Assembly (NCBI GenBank): GCA_944472135.2
Contig: CALYDD020000426.1
Span: forward strand, 62,001-126,000
DNA length: 64,000 bases
Direction of reading: 5' to 3'
Source: Trichobilharzia regenti
Lineage: Eukaryota > Platyhelminthes > Trematoda > Strigeidida > Schistosomatidae
Numbering within the stretch: the stretch's first letter is position 1; each line of letters opens with the position of its first letter. Below, piece after piece: positions 11,605-22,225 of the stretch. The notes under the pieces are model-generated. The model was not told where the DNA came from. It made no database searches and saw only the letters and a list, made by a program, of their open reading frames with translations. The position numbers were made by a program, and so were the translations under genes.

Positions 11605-11920
11605 TGTAACGACAAAAGACAGGATTCAGTCAACAGATCGTTTATTAAGGAAATCAACACGTATTTATATATACTTCATGTACATTATTATAGCTTATTC
11701 AGCCAGACAAACACAGTCTTCTGATTGGTTGTTTCTTACAGAAAGTTGACTTTGCATCTCTTTGTGACTGTTTCTTGAATGTCAGGTAATCTATACGCCA
11801 AGTCTGCTGTGATTGGTTGTTAAATTAGTCTTGTTCATATTTTTTCACGACCAATATTTGAGACGTACCCACTGACGTAAAATGCTGTCTACCATTTTTG
11901 GCTAGCCTGCTCTCACCACA
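11605..11920 (-). mobile_element. Solo LTR, Ty3/Gypsy-like, same family as 892-1208
   Basis: On the minus strand it begins TGTGGTGAGAGCAGGCT and ends GTCGTTACA. A perfect 4-bp target duplication GTGT lies at 11601-11604 and 11921-11924. It shares the CCAAT boxes, the TATA box and the AATAAA-containing 3' part with the LTR at 892-1208 but differs at many positions, so the two insertions are independent and old. Confidence 0.75.
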
Positions 11921-11924
11921 GTGT

Positions 11925-12550
11925 AACTTCTCTGTTGACATTCATATGCTTAACTGGGAGATGTTTCTCTCACATATTAGAGAAAGATACCATTTGTAAC
12001 AGTTTTATGCTTTCTCTCATGCTTTTTCTCCGTAAATATACGTCTCTTTTTATCATAAATCCCTCTTTCATGTGATTAGTCTGTTCAAGGTCCAATATCC
12101 AATATCGTTTTTACGAGCTATTAGAAACCAATTTGATTTCTTGGTCCTCACCTCTTGATTGTAAGGTATAGGAAAGCTTCTGAGTGGCTCGTCCCGCCAC
12201 TCGACTGTCGTAGCTTTGGTTGACTCCAAAAGGAATAGTGCTGGGATTAATTATACGTGGTTTGTATTATGAGGTGTGTTAGGACTGTTACTACTGTGAA
12301 TGGAATTGATCCTTTCACCAGTTAGTCCTCTGGTATCGTCGTCAAAAGAAAAGAGATAATAATAGGTTTAATTAGTGCAGTTATCCAAACTAGCGGACAG
12401 AAAAAGAAATAAGAAAACGTAACAACAGCCAGCTGACTAAATTTGAAGATAATATGAATAATATGTATCGGTAATAATGATGATAATAATAATAAGTGTA
12501 GTTAAAGTTGTCAGGAGAATAAGATGGAAGAGAATGTAGAGAAGTAAAAC
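11925..12550. other. Unassigned DNA
   Basis: No gene is recognised. ATA/ATG-rich simple sequence occurs around 12,450-12,500. Confidence 0.35.
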
Positions 12551-12765
12551 GACTGTGCGTCGGTGGCACAGTGGTTGGGACTCCCGCCGACCATGCATAT
12601 GGTCCGGGGTTCGAGCCCTCGCCGATGCACACCTGATATTTATGGTCGGCCTGCGAATTCTGGGCTACCGATATCCACGCTGAAAATTCCATACATGTAC
12701 CAAAAATACGGTGTGGAATCAAGCTGTAATCAAAAAAATAAAAAAAATAAAATAAAAGACAAGGG
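12551..12765 (+). mobile_element. tRNA-derived SINE
   Basis: An A-box-like TGGCACAGTGG (12564-12574) is followed 33 bases later by a near-consensus B box GGTTCGAGCCC (12608-12618), the internal RNA polymerase III promoter of tRNA genes. A tRNA-unrelated body of about 110 bp and an A-rich tail (12733-12764) follow. The tRNA-like part is not a folded functional tRNA gene: the head is imperfect and there is no pol III terminator directly after it. It lies just beyond the 3' end of LINE-D. I saw no hammerhead ribozyme core, unlike the Sm-alpha SINE of schistosomes. Confidence 0.7.
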
Positions 12766-12784
12766 GGTAGGCCACTTGGATGCA

Positions 12785-14840
12785 GTCCTTGTGTCGCTGC
12801 ATGGTTGTCCAGCCTTCTCTCAGAGGCCTCCATAGACGGTGCCATAGCCACATCTGCCGGTAAGGAATTCTAGGAACGGCAAACCCGGAGTGAAAAGAGA
12901 AGGGAGCGCACCCGGGTCCCTGCCCTTTGGTGAACTATCCTTCTGGGATTACCACGAGGGAGCCTATACCTACTCAATGGCAGAACACCTTTGTTTGGGT
13001 GATTCTGGTCATTTGTTATTTTGTAGGCAGTAATCAAATTCCCCCTGAGCCGACGGTAACTAAGTGTGAACAGGCCTAATTTCTTCAGCCTTTCATCATA
13101 TGGTTTATTTCAAGGACCAACCACTCCTTTTGTTGCCCGTGGTTGGACTCTTTCCTAGAGGTTGGCGTCTCTTCGAAGCATTGGGGGTGCAGTAATATTA
13201 TGCACCTCAAGGTGTGGTCTGACGTATGTTTTGTGCAACCTTAGAAAGAGCTCAGGAGTGAGTACACCTAAATGTCTATGTGTAAAGTGTATGACCGCAT
13301 GTTCCCTCGCTGCATCCCCTGTGTAATGTACGCTTGTGTCCATTTTTGCCATTAGAACTAGACCTAAGTCACATTCCGACGTTGTGCAGGACAAGCTTTC
13401 GTTGCACAGGGTGTAACTTGCATTCTGCAGTCTACAGGTGCGTGAATCAAGTACTTTGCACTCTTTCAGGTTGAAATTCATGCCACTGGCTACCGCCCAG
13501 TCTTCCAGAAGGTTTAGATCCTCCTGCAGCCTATCTGAGTCCTCCGGACACTTTATCACCCTCCACATCTTTACGTCGTCAGCGTATAGAAGAGTCGGGC
13601 AGCTTGGACGGCAAGGTAGATCATTGAAAAAAATCAAAAACATCAGTTGCCCTAGGATAGAACCCTACGACACTCCTGATGACGAGCTGCACCAAGATGA
13701 TCGGACTCGATTGACCTTAGTGGGAAATTGCCTTTCAGCTAGGTAGTCCTTTTACCATGACACAAGTGGCTTACCTGTACCTGCCTGACTCATTTTGTGT
13801 AGGAGAAGGTCGTGATAAACAGTGTCAAACGCCTTCTCATAGTCTAGGAAGACCACATGGACTGGAACATTCATATTCCAGCATGATGTCCAATCGTCCC
13901 AAGCTGATAGCAGGTTAGTAACGCGGGATCTGCCTTTTCTGAAACCGTGTTGGGCTCCATGAAGTATATTAGACCTATCGAGGTATTCCCTGATGTGATC
14001 ATCAATAATACTTTCCAGTACTTTTGATACCACCGGGAGTAGAGCTACTGGTCTATAACTAGTGGCATTTCGCCTATCCCCACACTTGAAGATCGGAGAA
14101 GGGGTGGCCTTTTCCACTCCCTTGGCAGTTCTCCCGAATCCATTGAGTGTTGGAACAAGTCGCACAGGGGCCCACAAAGAGCTTCGCCGAACTGTTTCAG
14201 AACAGTTGGCCTGATGTCGTCACAACGTGGGAACTTCCCAGGTGTGAGTCGCTGTGACATCCTTATTACTATTGCGGGGTTCATTTGGGGAGTAGCGACT
14301 AGGTTTTCTTCCTGTAATATAGTAGTGCCCCCATTTTAGTCCGTAACCGTAATACCCACGTTGCTGTTTAGCTGTTTCGTGAAGGCTAAACTGAATATTT
14401 CAGCCATCTCCAGACCAGAGTGATATTGACCGTTTTGGCCTACTAAGGCGCATGCCTTCCGGTTGGTGGGTTTTCTTTCCAACATGAATCTGTACAGTTT
14501 TAGGGGTTCTTTGGAGGACAGAGAAAAACTATCAGAAGTATTATTGTGATTCATTGTTGTGACATTTATTCTTAGACTTCGTGTACCATAACCTAATGGT
14601 TGGCTCTGTGTTCGTGCAAGAATAAACGGGTTTTGAGTCACCAAATTGTGTTCTGGTTTTTTTGCGTTGTTTATTACGCATAGTTCCTGAAAGTCCTCCA
14701 AGGACAGTGTGAAGTTCAGTGTAGTAAGACCCGGGCATTTCTGATAATTCTCCTGGAGTTATTCGTCTTACATCGCGTCTGCAACCTCTTTTTGGAAAAC
14801 TGATATCTCGAAGTTTTCTAGATCGTTTGGTCACGATCAG
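12785..14840 (-). pseudogene. LINE-D: decayed CR1/Jockey-type ORF2
   Basis: Read downward: a linker region (14855-14336), RT fingers/palm with NATSYRPVALLPVVSKVLES and GAQHGFRKGRS (14284-13752), motif A FLDYEKAFD, then LLYADDVKMW (13643-13155), and a C-terminal part with KLGLFTLSYRRLRGNLI and LFSLRVCRS.NSLPA near 13,100-12,850. The frame changes at least three times and stops are present. The endonuclease domain is missing, so the copy is 5'-truncated or cut where BEL gag begins at 14,843. It differs clearly from LINE-A, -B, -C and -E in sequence. Confidence 0.7.
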
Positions 14841-14842
14841 TA

Positions 14843-16252
14843 ATGCCTGGGTCAAAGAGGGGACAACGCATTTTGGAAACAGACAGGAAAGTAAGTAATG
14901 TTGAGTTGACCGTCACATGTAATGATGTGTGTGATGTTGAGCATGATAATGTTGATGTCCATGTTTCGTCGTCCGGGGATAATAGGAACTTTAAACTACC
15001 TAAATATGAGCCTCGGTGTTTCGACAGAAACCCAGCTGACTATCCACAGTTTGTAAGGGAGTTTGAAGTCATGTTGAGTGGGCTTGCAATAAATGATGAA
15101 ATGAAGTTGATGTATTTGTTGAGGTATGGCACTGTAGCTGCTTCAAGAGCTATACAGTGCTGTAAGTTCATGCCCACAAACGGAGGATACTCTGAGGCTG
15201 AGTATCTGCGTCAAAGATTTGGAAGACCTTTGATGATTGTAAGGAACGTATTCGAGGCTGTTAAAGGTAATGGTAGTCAATTACAAGATGACTCCAAGGC
15301 ACTCACTGAGTTTTTGGATAATCTGTTGACTTACAAGAATACGTTGATTTCGATGAATTGCATGGGCAATCTGAACTCAAGTTCCGTCCTAGAGTTCACA
15401 GCAAAACGCCTACCTGCTCGACTGCAAACGAAGTGGGCAAAGATAAGCTCTCGTATAGAGGATGAAGGTATTGAACCAAAGTTCGATGATATTCTGAAAC
15501 TGATAAAAGACAGCGTCAATCAAGCTATGAGCAAGTTTGTCAGTGTATTTCATCCCACCGCTAGAATAGAGCAGTCAGAGAACGAAACGCAATCATTTAT
15601 GACGAGTGGGTCTCAGAGAAATGGATATCGAGAAAGCACTACGGTGTCTATTAATGAATATAGACTAAGCGAGTGTAATAGGTTACGTGGTACATCCTCA
15701 ACAAGTTACAAGATGCAAAACAAACACGCCTGTGTTTTACACGTTTGCAAGAAGTTCATACAAAGCTGAACCGTGAATCAGTGACCAGGTTTTGTGAATT
15801 CAAGGTCCGACTCAGCGTCATCAAGGTCTGACTATGAATTGTGTGATGATAATGGTGCGGTCAAGAAGCCTGTAGTTGCAACTGGTAAGCCATTGTTCAA
15901 TAGAGTCTCACAGACGACACTGCAGTTTGTGCAGGAGAAGGGAGTTACAGTTTCAGAGTCCAGTTCTGACTCCACAAGTTTTCGAGGTATTACTAGCCGG
16001 AGTGAAGGTATAAAACCTTTAAGGATTTGTGAGGAAGAACCCAAATTGTCTATTGCTGTTAATAAAGAGTTTGAAAATGGTGAAGTCGACCAGATAGACG
16101 ACGGTGATGTGGATATTTTTGATAATGATCATGATAGTGCACATTTCTCTTTGATTCGTCATGATTAGATGAGAAGAATGCCTGCTACTACTATTACTAA
16201 GTTGAACAGAGGTTCTGTACAACTTGAACTTGAAGCAGAATTAAAAACATGC
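14843..16252 (+). pseudogene. BEL/Pao-type gag, broken
   Basis: 14843-15769 encodes 308 residues starting MPGSKRGQ, with a domain matching the gag-like DUF1759 found in BEL/Pao retrotransposons (KLPKYEPRCFDRNPADYPQF at about residues 51-70, then RQRFGRP). A frameshift near 15,769 precedes the acidic C-terminal part (15794-16168, with DQIDDGDVDIFDNDHDSAHF), followed by further gag codons to 16252. The ATG matches that of the second gag copy at 51418. The 5' LTR is missing because the copy abuts LINE-D immediately upstream of the ATG. Gag continues on the other side of the nested LTR at 16613. The capsid-like function is inferred from the family. Confidence 0.75.
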
Positions 16253-16612
16253 TGTCAATGGAGTTGAAGATTGAACGGTGAATTCATTTTTGTTTGCTCA
16301 AAATCAACTTCCCCAATTTTCGCGGAGGCATCAATACGACAGTCATCGTCTCATCGGTCGCTGTTCAGAAAGAAGTCAGTAGCAAACCATCAGAAGTAAT
16401 CTTATGATTTATTATTGTAATATTTGTTAATAGACCTTGGTTCAATTACTATTTTTATATGTTGGTGTAATAATAAAGAATTCTCAAGCGGCCAATCGGT
16501 GTTTTGGTTTTTTCGTCCGTTATAACTAAGCGTTTCTGAAAACTTCAAGGAACAGCGTGGGCCCGAGCGTAGCAAGAGCTGGGCATTAACGGTTTATGAG
16601 ACGTGGCTGACA
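16253..16612 (+). mobile_element. Nested BEL/Pao solo LTR inserted in gag
   Basis: A 360-bp LTR (TGTCAATGG...GGCTGACA) is flanked by a perfect 5-bp duplication CATGC (16248-16252 and 16613-16617). Aligning the flanks with the uninterrupted gag at 63,930-64,000 (minus strand) gives an empty site with a single copy of the equivalent pentamer. This LTR is the left repeat of the tandem array that follows. Confidence 0.9.
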
Positions 16613-17537
16613 CATGCGGTGGCAGAAGGTATGGATAGTCGCATGACTGTCAGTGTAAATGATCAGCGTGTAGCCCACCTATCAACAGATGCGAATGCTT
16701 AACTGGAGCTAATAACAAAATACAGCAGTGACGGTAATCTTGCAGTTAGACTACCTTCTAAATGTCGAACAATAACAGCTTCTGATGCACCGCTAAGTTC
16801 ATCAACTTGTGTCACTCAGCCATCTTCGGTGTTGTCACACATGATGAAAAGGACGTCCGTGAACTCACGTGTCTTATGCTATGACCATTCTAGTATAAAT
16901 CCGTTTGAAAGGAGGAGTGTCAATGGCCAGAATAATGAGGACAAGCCAACTGCGTATGAGAGTGTAACTGTTAAACTCACTCGCACGAATAAAGGCATTT
17001 CTAGTTTCAAGTCACTATTTGAATGCTATTGTCTTTGGTGTAAATTACTCTGTGCCTACGCTTGGTTGACCAGATACGTCGTGTGTTTGTTCGTCATCTA
17101 TATTTTACGATACAATGATATGAGCGTGTTACCGTTCAGATTTGAGGATATAGCTGATAGAGGAAAGTCAGCAAATGAACTCTGCGACGATTTTCCAACC
17201 TAGAGCGTCAACCTGAGAGGGGTTGTAGGCGTACTGGTGTAAGTCCTGCAATTCTTCAGAGGAATTCCATCGAGACACTATCCGCGAGATTATTTGTAAT
17301 GTTTGTATATACGTGTCGTGTGTCATATCAATTGGTGTTTTTGGATCCATTGTGTTTAGTCGTTGTTTTCGCACCTTGTTGTTATGGCGTAATTTTGTTA
17401 AACTTTTCGTCGTGATTACTTCTGAAGTTGTTTCCAGTCTTCTACATCCGTGAATGAATTGATTGATGTTGAAGACAGCAGATGGGTCGTATACGCCATG
17501 GAGGCTGGGCTACTGCTGAGAATGACATGCACACGGA
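16613..17537 (+). pseudogene. BEL/Pao internal region, 3' of gag (array unit 1, left part)
   Basis: This continues gag from the LTR insertion site (VSVNDQRVAHLSTDANA). A stop near 16700 precedes a 124-codon open stretch at 16829-17203. The latter contains KGISSFKSLFECYCLWCKLLCAYAWLTRYV, cut here into parts that resemble the segment before the integrase zinc finger of Pao pol (SSF-x(n)-LL-x-AW pattern); this match is tentative. The stretch ends ANELCDDFPT; all later units read ANELFDDFPT. No protease, RT, RNase H or integrase is present. An antisense ORF covers 17374-17168. Confidence 0.5.
17168..17374 (-). CDS. Antisense 68-codon ORF in BEL element (array unit 1 copy)
   Basis: Unit 1 copy of the ORF described at 34229-34435. 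It has one substitution, giving WKIVAEFIC instead of WKIVEEFIC, caused by the same base that changes the sense strand from ANELF to ANELC. Confidence 0.3.
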   Translation of the reverse strand: MRKQRLNTMDPKTPIDMTHDTYIQTLQIISRIVSRWNSSEELQDLHQYAYNPSQVDALGWKIVAEFIC

Positions 17538-20500
17538 AATCTGCTACGGGTGTTCACCTTCTGCGTGAATCATCTTTCCTTAATATTTTGGAAATTAGCC
17601 GCTTTCATCACATTATCCAGTTATCCATAGTCAACAAGGATTGTATTGTATCAACTGGAACAACATATAGCATTCACTCTTGAAATCTACGTCAATAATC
17701 CTCGGATACCATATCTAACTACGTGGAACTCAGGACTTTATCCACAGCAAACTCTGTAAAGTAAAGTCTGACTTTTTATTTTTGCAATATAAATCTGTTT
17801 ATCGTTGTTGTTTTGATACTTCGATAATACAGCTATCTTATTTTCATATCCTCAAGACTTTTTTTCCGGAAATTGTGAAGTTTCTTATTTCTGTAATGGT
17901 TAAGTCTATCAAACGTGTAAGTACCGTTGCAGATGATCTCAAGATAGTATATGATTATGGGTACGGTGATATGAGCGTCGAAAGCAAGATCCAACAAGAC
18001 TTAAATGATCTAGGCGATTGGAGCGAAAAGTGGCAACTGACTTTCAACCCAGACAAGTGCGGTATGACCCACTTTGGACGCTGGAAACCGATAATGTGCC
18101 TATACATGTACGGGAAGCTCCTGTCAAAACTGAACACAGTCACAGACCTCGGGATAACATACTCAGATTTATCCTTTTCCGATCACGCAAATAAGGTTGT
18201 ATCTGACTGTAAACGACTTACTGGCTTTGTACTGCGTAACTTCTACACCCAAGAAGCAAGATTAGCTATATATAGGACATGTATCCGTCCCAAACTTGAA
18301 TATTGTGCTCTCCTATTTAGTAACCTCAGGACTGTAGACAGAAAAAAAATCGAAAGTGTCCAGAGATTCCTCACGAAACGCATAATAGGGTTCGACCAAC
18401 AAGTGGAATATGTTGACAGGTGTGTACGTCTGAAATTAGAGCCTCTGTGGTTAAGGAGAGTGAAGTGCAACCTATTTCTACTCTTCAAAGTCATTAGGAA
18501 ACACTGCTACAGTAACTCATCCATAACTTGGGAAAATATTAAATCATATCAGCTGCGAAACCACGACTACCTTGTCAAGGTGGCTACCCACAGAAAATCC
18601 ATTAGGGCAAACTTTTTCACCATAAAATATTGCACTCTTTGGAACCAACTACCACCTGAAATAAGATGTTGTGAAAACCCTGATGGGTTCAAACGGAGCC
18701 TAGAAAGACACTTTAACATGTCCACCCTAGCTCGTCTAAAAGACCACAACTGTTGGTAGAACGGAAATTGAAGGCCAGTCCAGTCTCCAGTATAGTCACA
18801 TACGTATATCTCGACTCTAATACTCACGCAGCGAACGTTAACTAATTTACTGATTTCTATTCTCTATAATTTTCACTAAGTTGTGTTGGTGAAAGTAACA
18901 CTGGAAATAATTGTAATAGCATCCACACCTTTTAACGTTTTACATATGTATATTCTAATATAACAATACTTATTAATCATGCATGTTCAACTCTTAAATT
19001 AGATGGATATTAAAATACTTAAAATATTTATGCATCAAATGTTCTCTTGCTTTACCACGCTTGTTTCCCTTATAACACTCAATTATTGAACCTAGTGTAA
19101 TATTTGATATACGAACTATATTATTGATTATACTCTTATCATATATGGTTTGATTTACTCTACGGCTCCCTGTAGACTAACTATAATTCTTCAGTATACA
19201 CACACTGCAGTATTGTTAAAAAACGCCAAAATTTCGTTGGTTCTGTGTTAATATCTTTTTATAATATGTCTAGACACGTTACTTTGCAATGTCAGATGTT
19301 TACTATATATAAGACTGTCATGAAAATTTAGTACACTAAGTCCTGCCAACCGACCTTACCTTCAGTCCATACTACCTAAATTGAACCTTAACTATAGTAT
19401 TCTGCTAAATCTTGCTCCACTATTCACAATACCTATTCGTTTTACTCTTTAAGGTTTTAACTTCTTATAAAGTAATCTGTTCATCAGGATGCATGCACAC
19501 ATATATAATATGTTCGTAAAGATGTACGTGGAGACCTATTGGAAGCACTCATTAAGAAAGCTAGGGAGATGGAATATGGGGTACGAACATGTCTGGTACC
19601 AAGCAATATATTTGCGGTAGCCATAATAATCATAGTCTCAGAGCCTAACATCAAAAAAGGAGGGAGGGTGGCGTTAGCTGATCAGTAGATATGGTGGTGG
19701 TCACTAAGGTGAATCGCCCCATTCTGCAGGAACAGCAATATACAAATTAAAGGCTCGAGATATTTCTGATTTTTATGAGGGCTTAGATCTTTATCTTGAA
19801 AAAGATAATAGTGAACGCCTTGACAGATAATGCTTCTACCTTTAAATATATACCATTCGCTCAGCCTATTGTTGAGATGCGACCACGTGGGATCTGCACA
19901 GATTTATGGGGCATCTTATGAATTAACTTGCTATCCATTGTCAGATCTTTAAATACCACTTCAAAATATCTTGTCTCACTTATTTTCTAATAACGTCTTT
20001 ACTTGATTCTCATTATATTCCATTAAACCTAACATTTTATAGCTCTTTATGAATTTGATTCGACTTATTCTATTCCTATTCTCTGGAGGGTACGGTTGTG
20101 TACCAAATAGAAAAAAAGACATGAAATAAAGACAACTGGCTTGAAAATAATTGTATTAAAGCCAAAAGTGAACGCATGATAGTATAAAATATATTGGTTT
20201 CATTATACATTGCAAATGAACGTTGTCGGCCTAAGGATTAATTACTTCCCCATTCTGTTTTCTATATAAATGTGTTTATTAATGATATATTTCACTCACT
20301 TAATCTATTACACTTTAATGTTACACCACAGCACTTTAATTTTTCTAAAAAAGCTTCCAATTCCTTGTAAACGTTGTACTTACCTCAATATTGGTTGATT
20401 ATCGTATGCCTACAACCACGGGATGAAAACGAAACGAAGTCGATTTTCCCGCTCAACCTGGAGGACAATTGTACAATTCAATAACTATGCAGCCTAGTTC

Positions 20501-20675
20501 AGACAATGTGTATTTATATATATATCAAATATTTAACTGTTGAGACATTATTAACTTGTAGACAATTTAAGATTTGACATTATATCATCCTTGATCGTGC
20601 CTGTAAAAATGGCATGCATTTTCATGTAAATTTATGTTTATATGAAAATAAATTATTATTATTATTATTATTATT
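17538..20675 (+). mobile_element. Internally deleted LINE-C derivative inserted in array unit 1
   Basis: Comparison with the other units fixes the insertion: CACACGGA ends at 17537 and ATAAGG resumes at 20676, where other units read CACACGGAGATAAGG. The net insertion is 3,137 bp, equal to the difference between the 4,851-bp and 1,714-bp LTR spacings. The insert has a LINE-C-like 5' UTR, an ORF joining the start of ORF1 to the reverse-transcriptase palm, a 1.9-kb 3' UTR and an (ATT)n tail at 20653-20675. No target duplication is visible; one G is lost. Confidence 0.85.
17782..18759 (+). CDS. ORF1-start/RT-C-terminus fusion ORF of the LINE-C derivative
   Basis: The likely start by homology is the ATG at 17896: MVKSIKRVSTV corresponds to the first 11 residues of LINE-C ORF1 (MVKVIKRVSTV, 40564). 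It is followed directly by ADDLKIVYDYG, the catalytic FADDL motif and downstream part of LINE-C ORF2 RT. The rest, through the thumb to MSTLARLKDHNCW, is intact and stays in frame to a TAG at 18757-18759. The endonuclease and the first half of the RT are missing, so it cannot reverse transcribe by itself. At the point where LINE-C ORF2 is frameshifted (about 44,975) this copy is in frame (KKIESVQRFLTKR). An in-frame extension to 17782 is open but probably untranslated leader. Confidence 0.6.
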   Translation: MQYKSVYRCCFDTSIIQLSYFHILKTFFPEIVKFLISVMVKSIKRVSTVADDLKIVYDYGYGDMSVESKIQQDLNDLGDWSEKWQLTFNPDKCGMTHFGRWKPIMCLYMYGKLLSKLNTVTDLGITYSDLSFSDHANKVVSDCKRLTGFVLRNFYTQEARLAIYRTCIRPKLEYCALLFSNLRTVDRKKIESVQRFLTKRIIGFDQQVEYVDRCVRLKLEPLWLRRVKCNLFLLFKVIRKHCYSNSSITWENIKSYQLRNHDYLVKVATHRKSIRANFFTIKYCTLWNQLPPEIRCCENPDGFKRSLERHFNMSTLARLKDHNCW

Positions 20676-21103
20676 ATAAGGATTACCTGTGGTCCCACAC
20701 GCCGGGAAGCGAGAGTGTAGACGACTGAGGCTCGCATACGTCACCGTTACTAGAACTGAGGCAGAATGAGTGACAAGCGATTGCAATGGTAATTGATAGT
20801 GAATAAAAAAGAGGATGTGCGTAGAGTATCGTGAGGTGCTCCTATGGTCACACTGCATTCTGCAAGAGTCATTCTAGCGAGTGGCGGTTGTGTTGCAAGA
20901 TGTCAAGAGGATACCTTCATCTGGAGGCGCAGGTCGTCAGCGATGTGTGAGATTGTGCTGTGGGTATGCTTGTGGTGTGTTGGCTTTTCTGTTTGTTTTC
21001 CATTTCAGCTCTGTCCGTGTGACCCAGGTTCTCGCAATGGCATCTAAGTCAACGTGCATTGGTCGTGGTGGAAAAAAGTGATGGATCCTTTTTTGCCGGG
21101 GAG
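20676..21103 (+). repeat. Array unit 1, right part (3' internal region)
   Basis: The sequence after the LINE tail resumes the unit at ATAAGGATTACC. It includes a strong 3' splice-site-like tract (TTTTCTGTTTG...TTTCAG) and a short purine run CCGGGGAG directly before the LTR, the usual position of a polypurine tract. Two overlapping plus-strand ORFs (20844-21047 and 20881-21081) recur in each unit but resemble nothing known. Confidence 0.6.
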
Positions 21104-21679
21104 TGTCAATGGAGTTGAAGATTGAACGGTGAATTCATTTTTGTTTGCTCAAAATCAACTTCCCCAATTTTCGCGGAGGCATCAATACGACAGTCATCGT
21201 CTCATCGGTCGCTGTTCAGAAAGAAGTCAGTAGCAAACCATCAGAAGTAATCTTATGATTTATTATTGTAATATTTGTTAATAGACCTTGGTTCAATTAC
21301 TATTTTTATATGTTGGTGTAATAATAAAGAATTCTCAAGCGGCCAATCGGTGTTTTGGTTTTTTCGTCCGTTATAACTAAGCGTTTCTGAAAACTTCAAG
21401 GAACAGCGTGGGCCCGAGCGTAGCAAGAGCTGGGCATTAACGGTTTATGAGACGTGGCTGACACATGCGGTGGCAGAAGGTATGGATAGTCGCATGACTG
21501 TCAGTGTAAATGATCAGCGTGTAGCCCACCTATCAACAGATGCGAATGCTTAACTGGAGCTAATAACAAAATACAGCAGTGACGGTAATCTTGCAGTTAG
21601 ACTACCTTCTAAATGTCGAACAATAACAGCTTCTGATGCACCGCTAAGTTCATCAACTTGTGTCACTCAGCCATCTTCG

Positions 21680-22054
21680 GTGTTGTCACACATGATGAAA
21701 AGGACGTCCGTGAACTCACGTGTCTTATGCTATGACCATTCTAGTATAAATCCGTTTGAAAGGAGGAGTGTCAATGGCCAGAATAATGAGGACAAGCCAA
21801 CTGCGTATGAGAGTGTAACTGTTAAACTCACTCGCACGAATAAAGGCATTTCTAGTTTCAAGTCACTATTTGAATGCTATTGTCTTTGGTGTAAATTACT
21901 CTGTGCCTACGCTTGGTTGACCAGATACGTCGTGTGTTTGTTCGTCATCTATATTTTACGATACAATGATATGAGCGTGTTACCGTTCAGATTTGAGGAT
22001 ATAGCTGATAGAGGAAAGTCAGCAAATGAACTCTTCGACGATTTTCCAACCTAG
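21680..22054 (+). pseudogene. BEL internal 124-codon ORF (also in units 3-7)
   Basis: Identical ORFs start at 23394, 25108, 26822, 28536 and 30250. Residues about 65-100 form a hydrophobic, cysteine-rich stretch (CYCLWCKLLCAYAWLTRYVV) that could be a membrane segment or, as favoured here, a worn piece of Pao-type pol before integrase. It continues the gag reading after a stop, so it is probably not an independent gene. The ATG choice is arbitrary. Confidence 0.35.
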
Positions 22055-22225
22055 AGCGTCAACCTGAGAGGGGTTGTAGGCGTACTGGTGTAAGTCCTGC
22101 AATTCTTCAGAGGAATTCCATCGAGACACTATCCGCGAGATTATTTGTAATGTTTGTATATACGTGTCGTGTGTCATATCAATTGGTGTTTTTGGATCCA
22201 TTGTGTTTAGTCGTTGTTTTCGCAC
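22019..22225 (-). CDS. Antisense 68-codon ORF (array units 2-7)
   Basis: Copies are also at 23733, 25447, 27161, 28875 and 30589 (start coordinates on the plus strand). The protein is identical to that at 34229-34435 and 63218-63424; see those entries for why it may be under constraint. Confidence 0.35.
   Translation of the reverse strand: MRKQRLNTMDPKTPIDMTHDTYIQTLQIISRIVSRWNSSEELQDLHQYAYNPSQVDALGWKIVEEFIC

Noticed and set aside
12551..12630. Functional tRNA gene
   Set aside because: The B box is good but the acceptor and anticodon arms do not fold convincingly, and an A-tailed body follows.
12551..12765. Hammerhead ribozyme in the SINE
   Set aside because: The core CTGATGA...GAAA arrangement is absent; only a partial CTGAT string is seen.
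17896..17950. ORF1-RT fusion as a spliced retrocopy
   Set aside because: The joint keeps GTAAGT upstream and the GCAG of the supposed acceptor, so it does not match removal of an intron; microhomology deletion fits better.
20844..21081. Two overlapping ORFs recurring in every array unit
   Set aside because: Their repetition only reflects unit identity. They overlap in two frames, and apart from the conserved splice-acceptor segment nothing supports translation.
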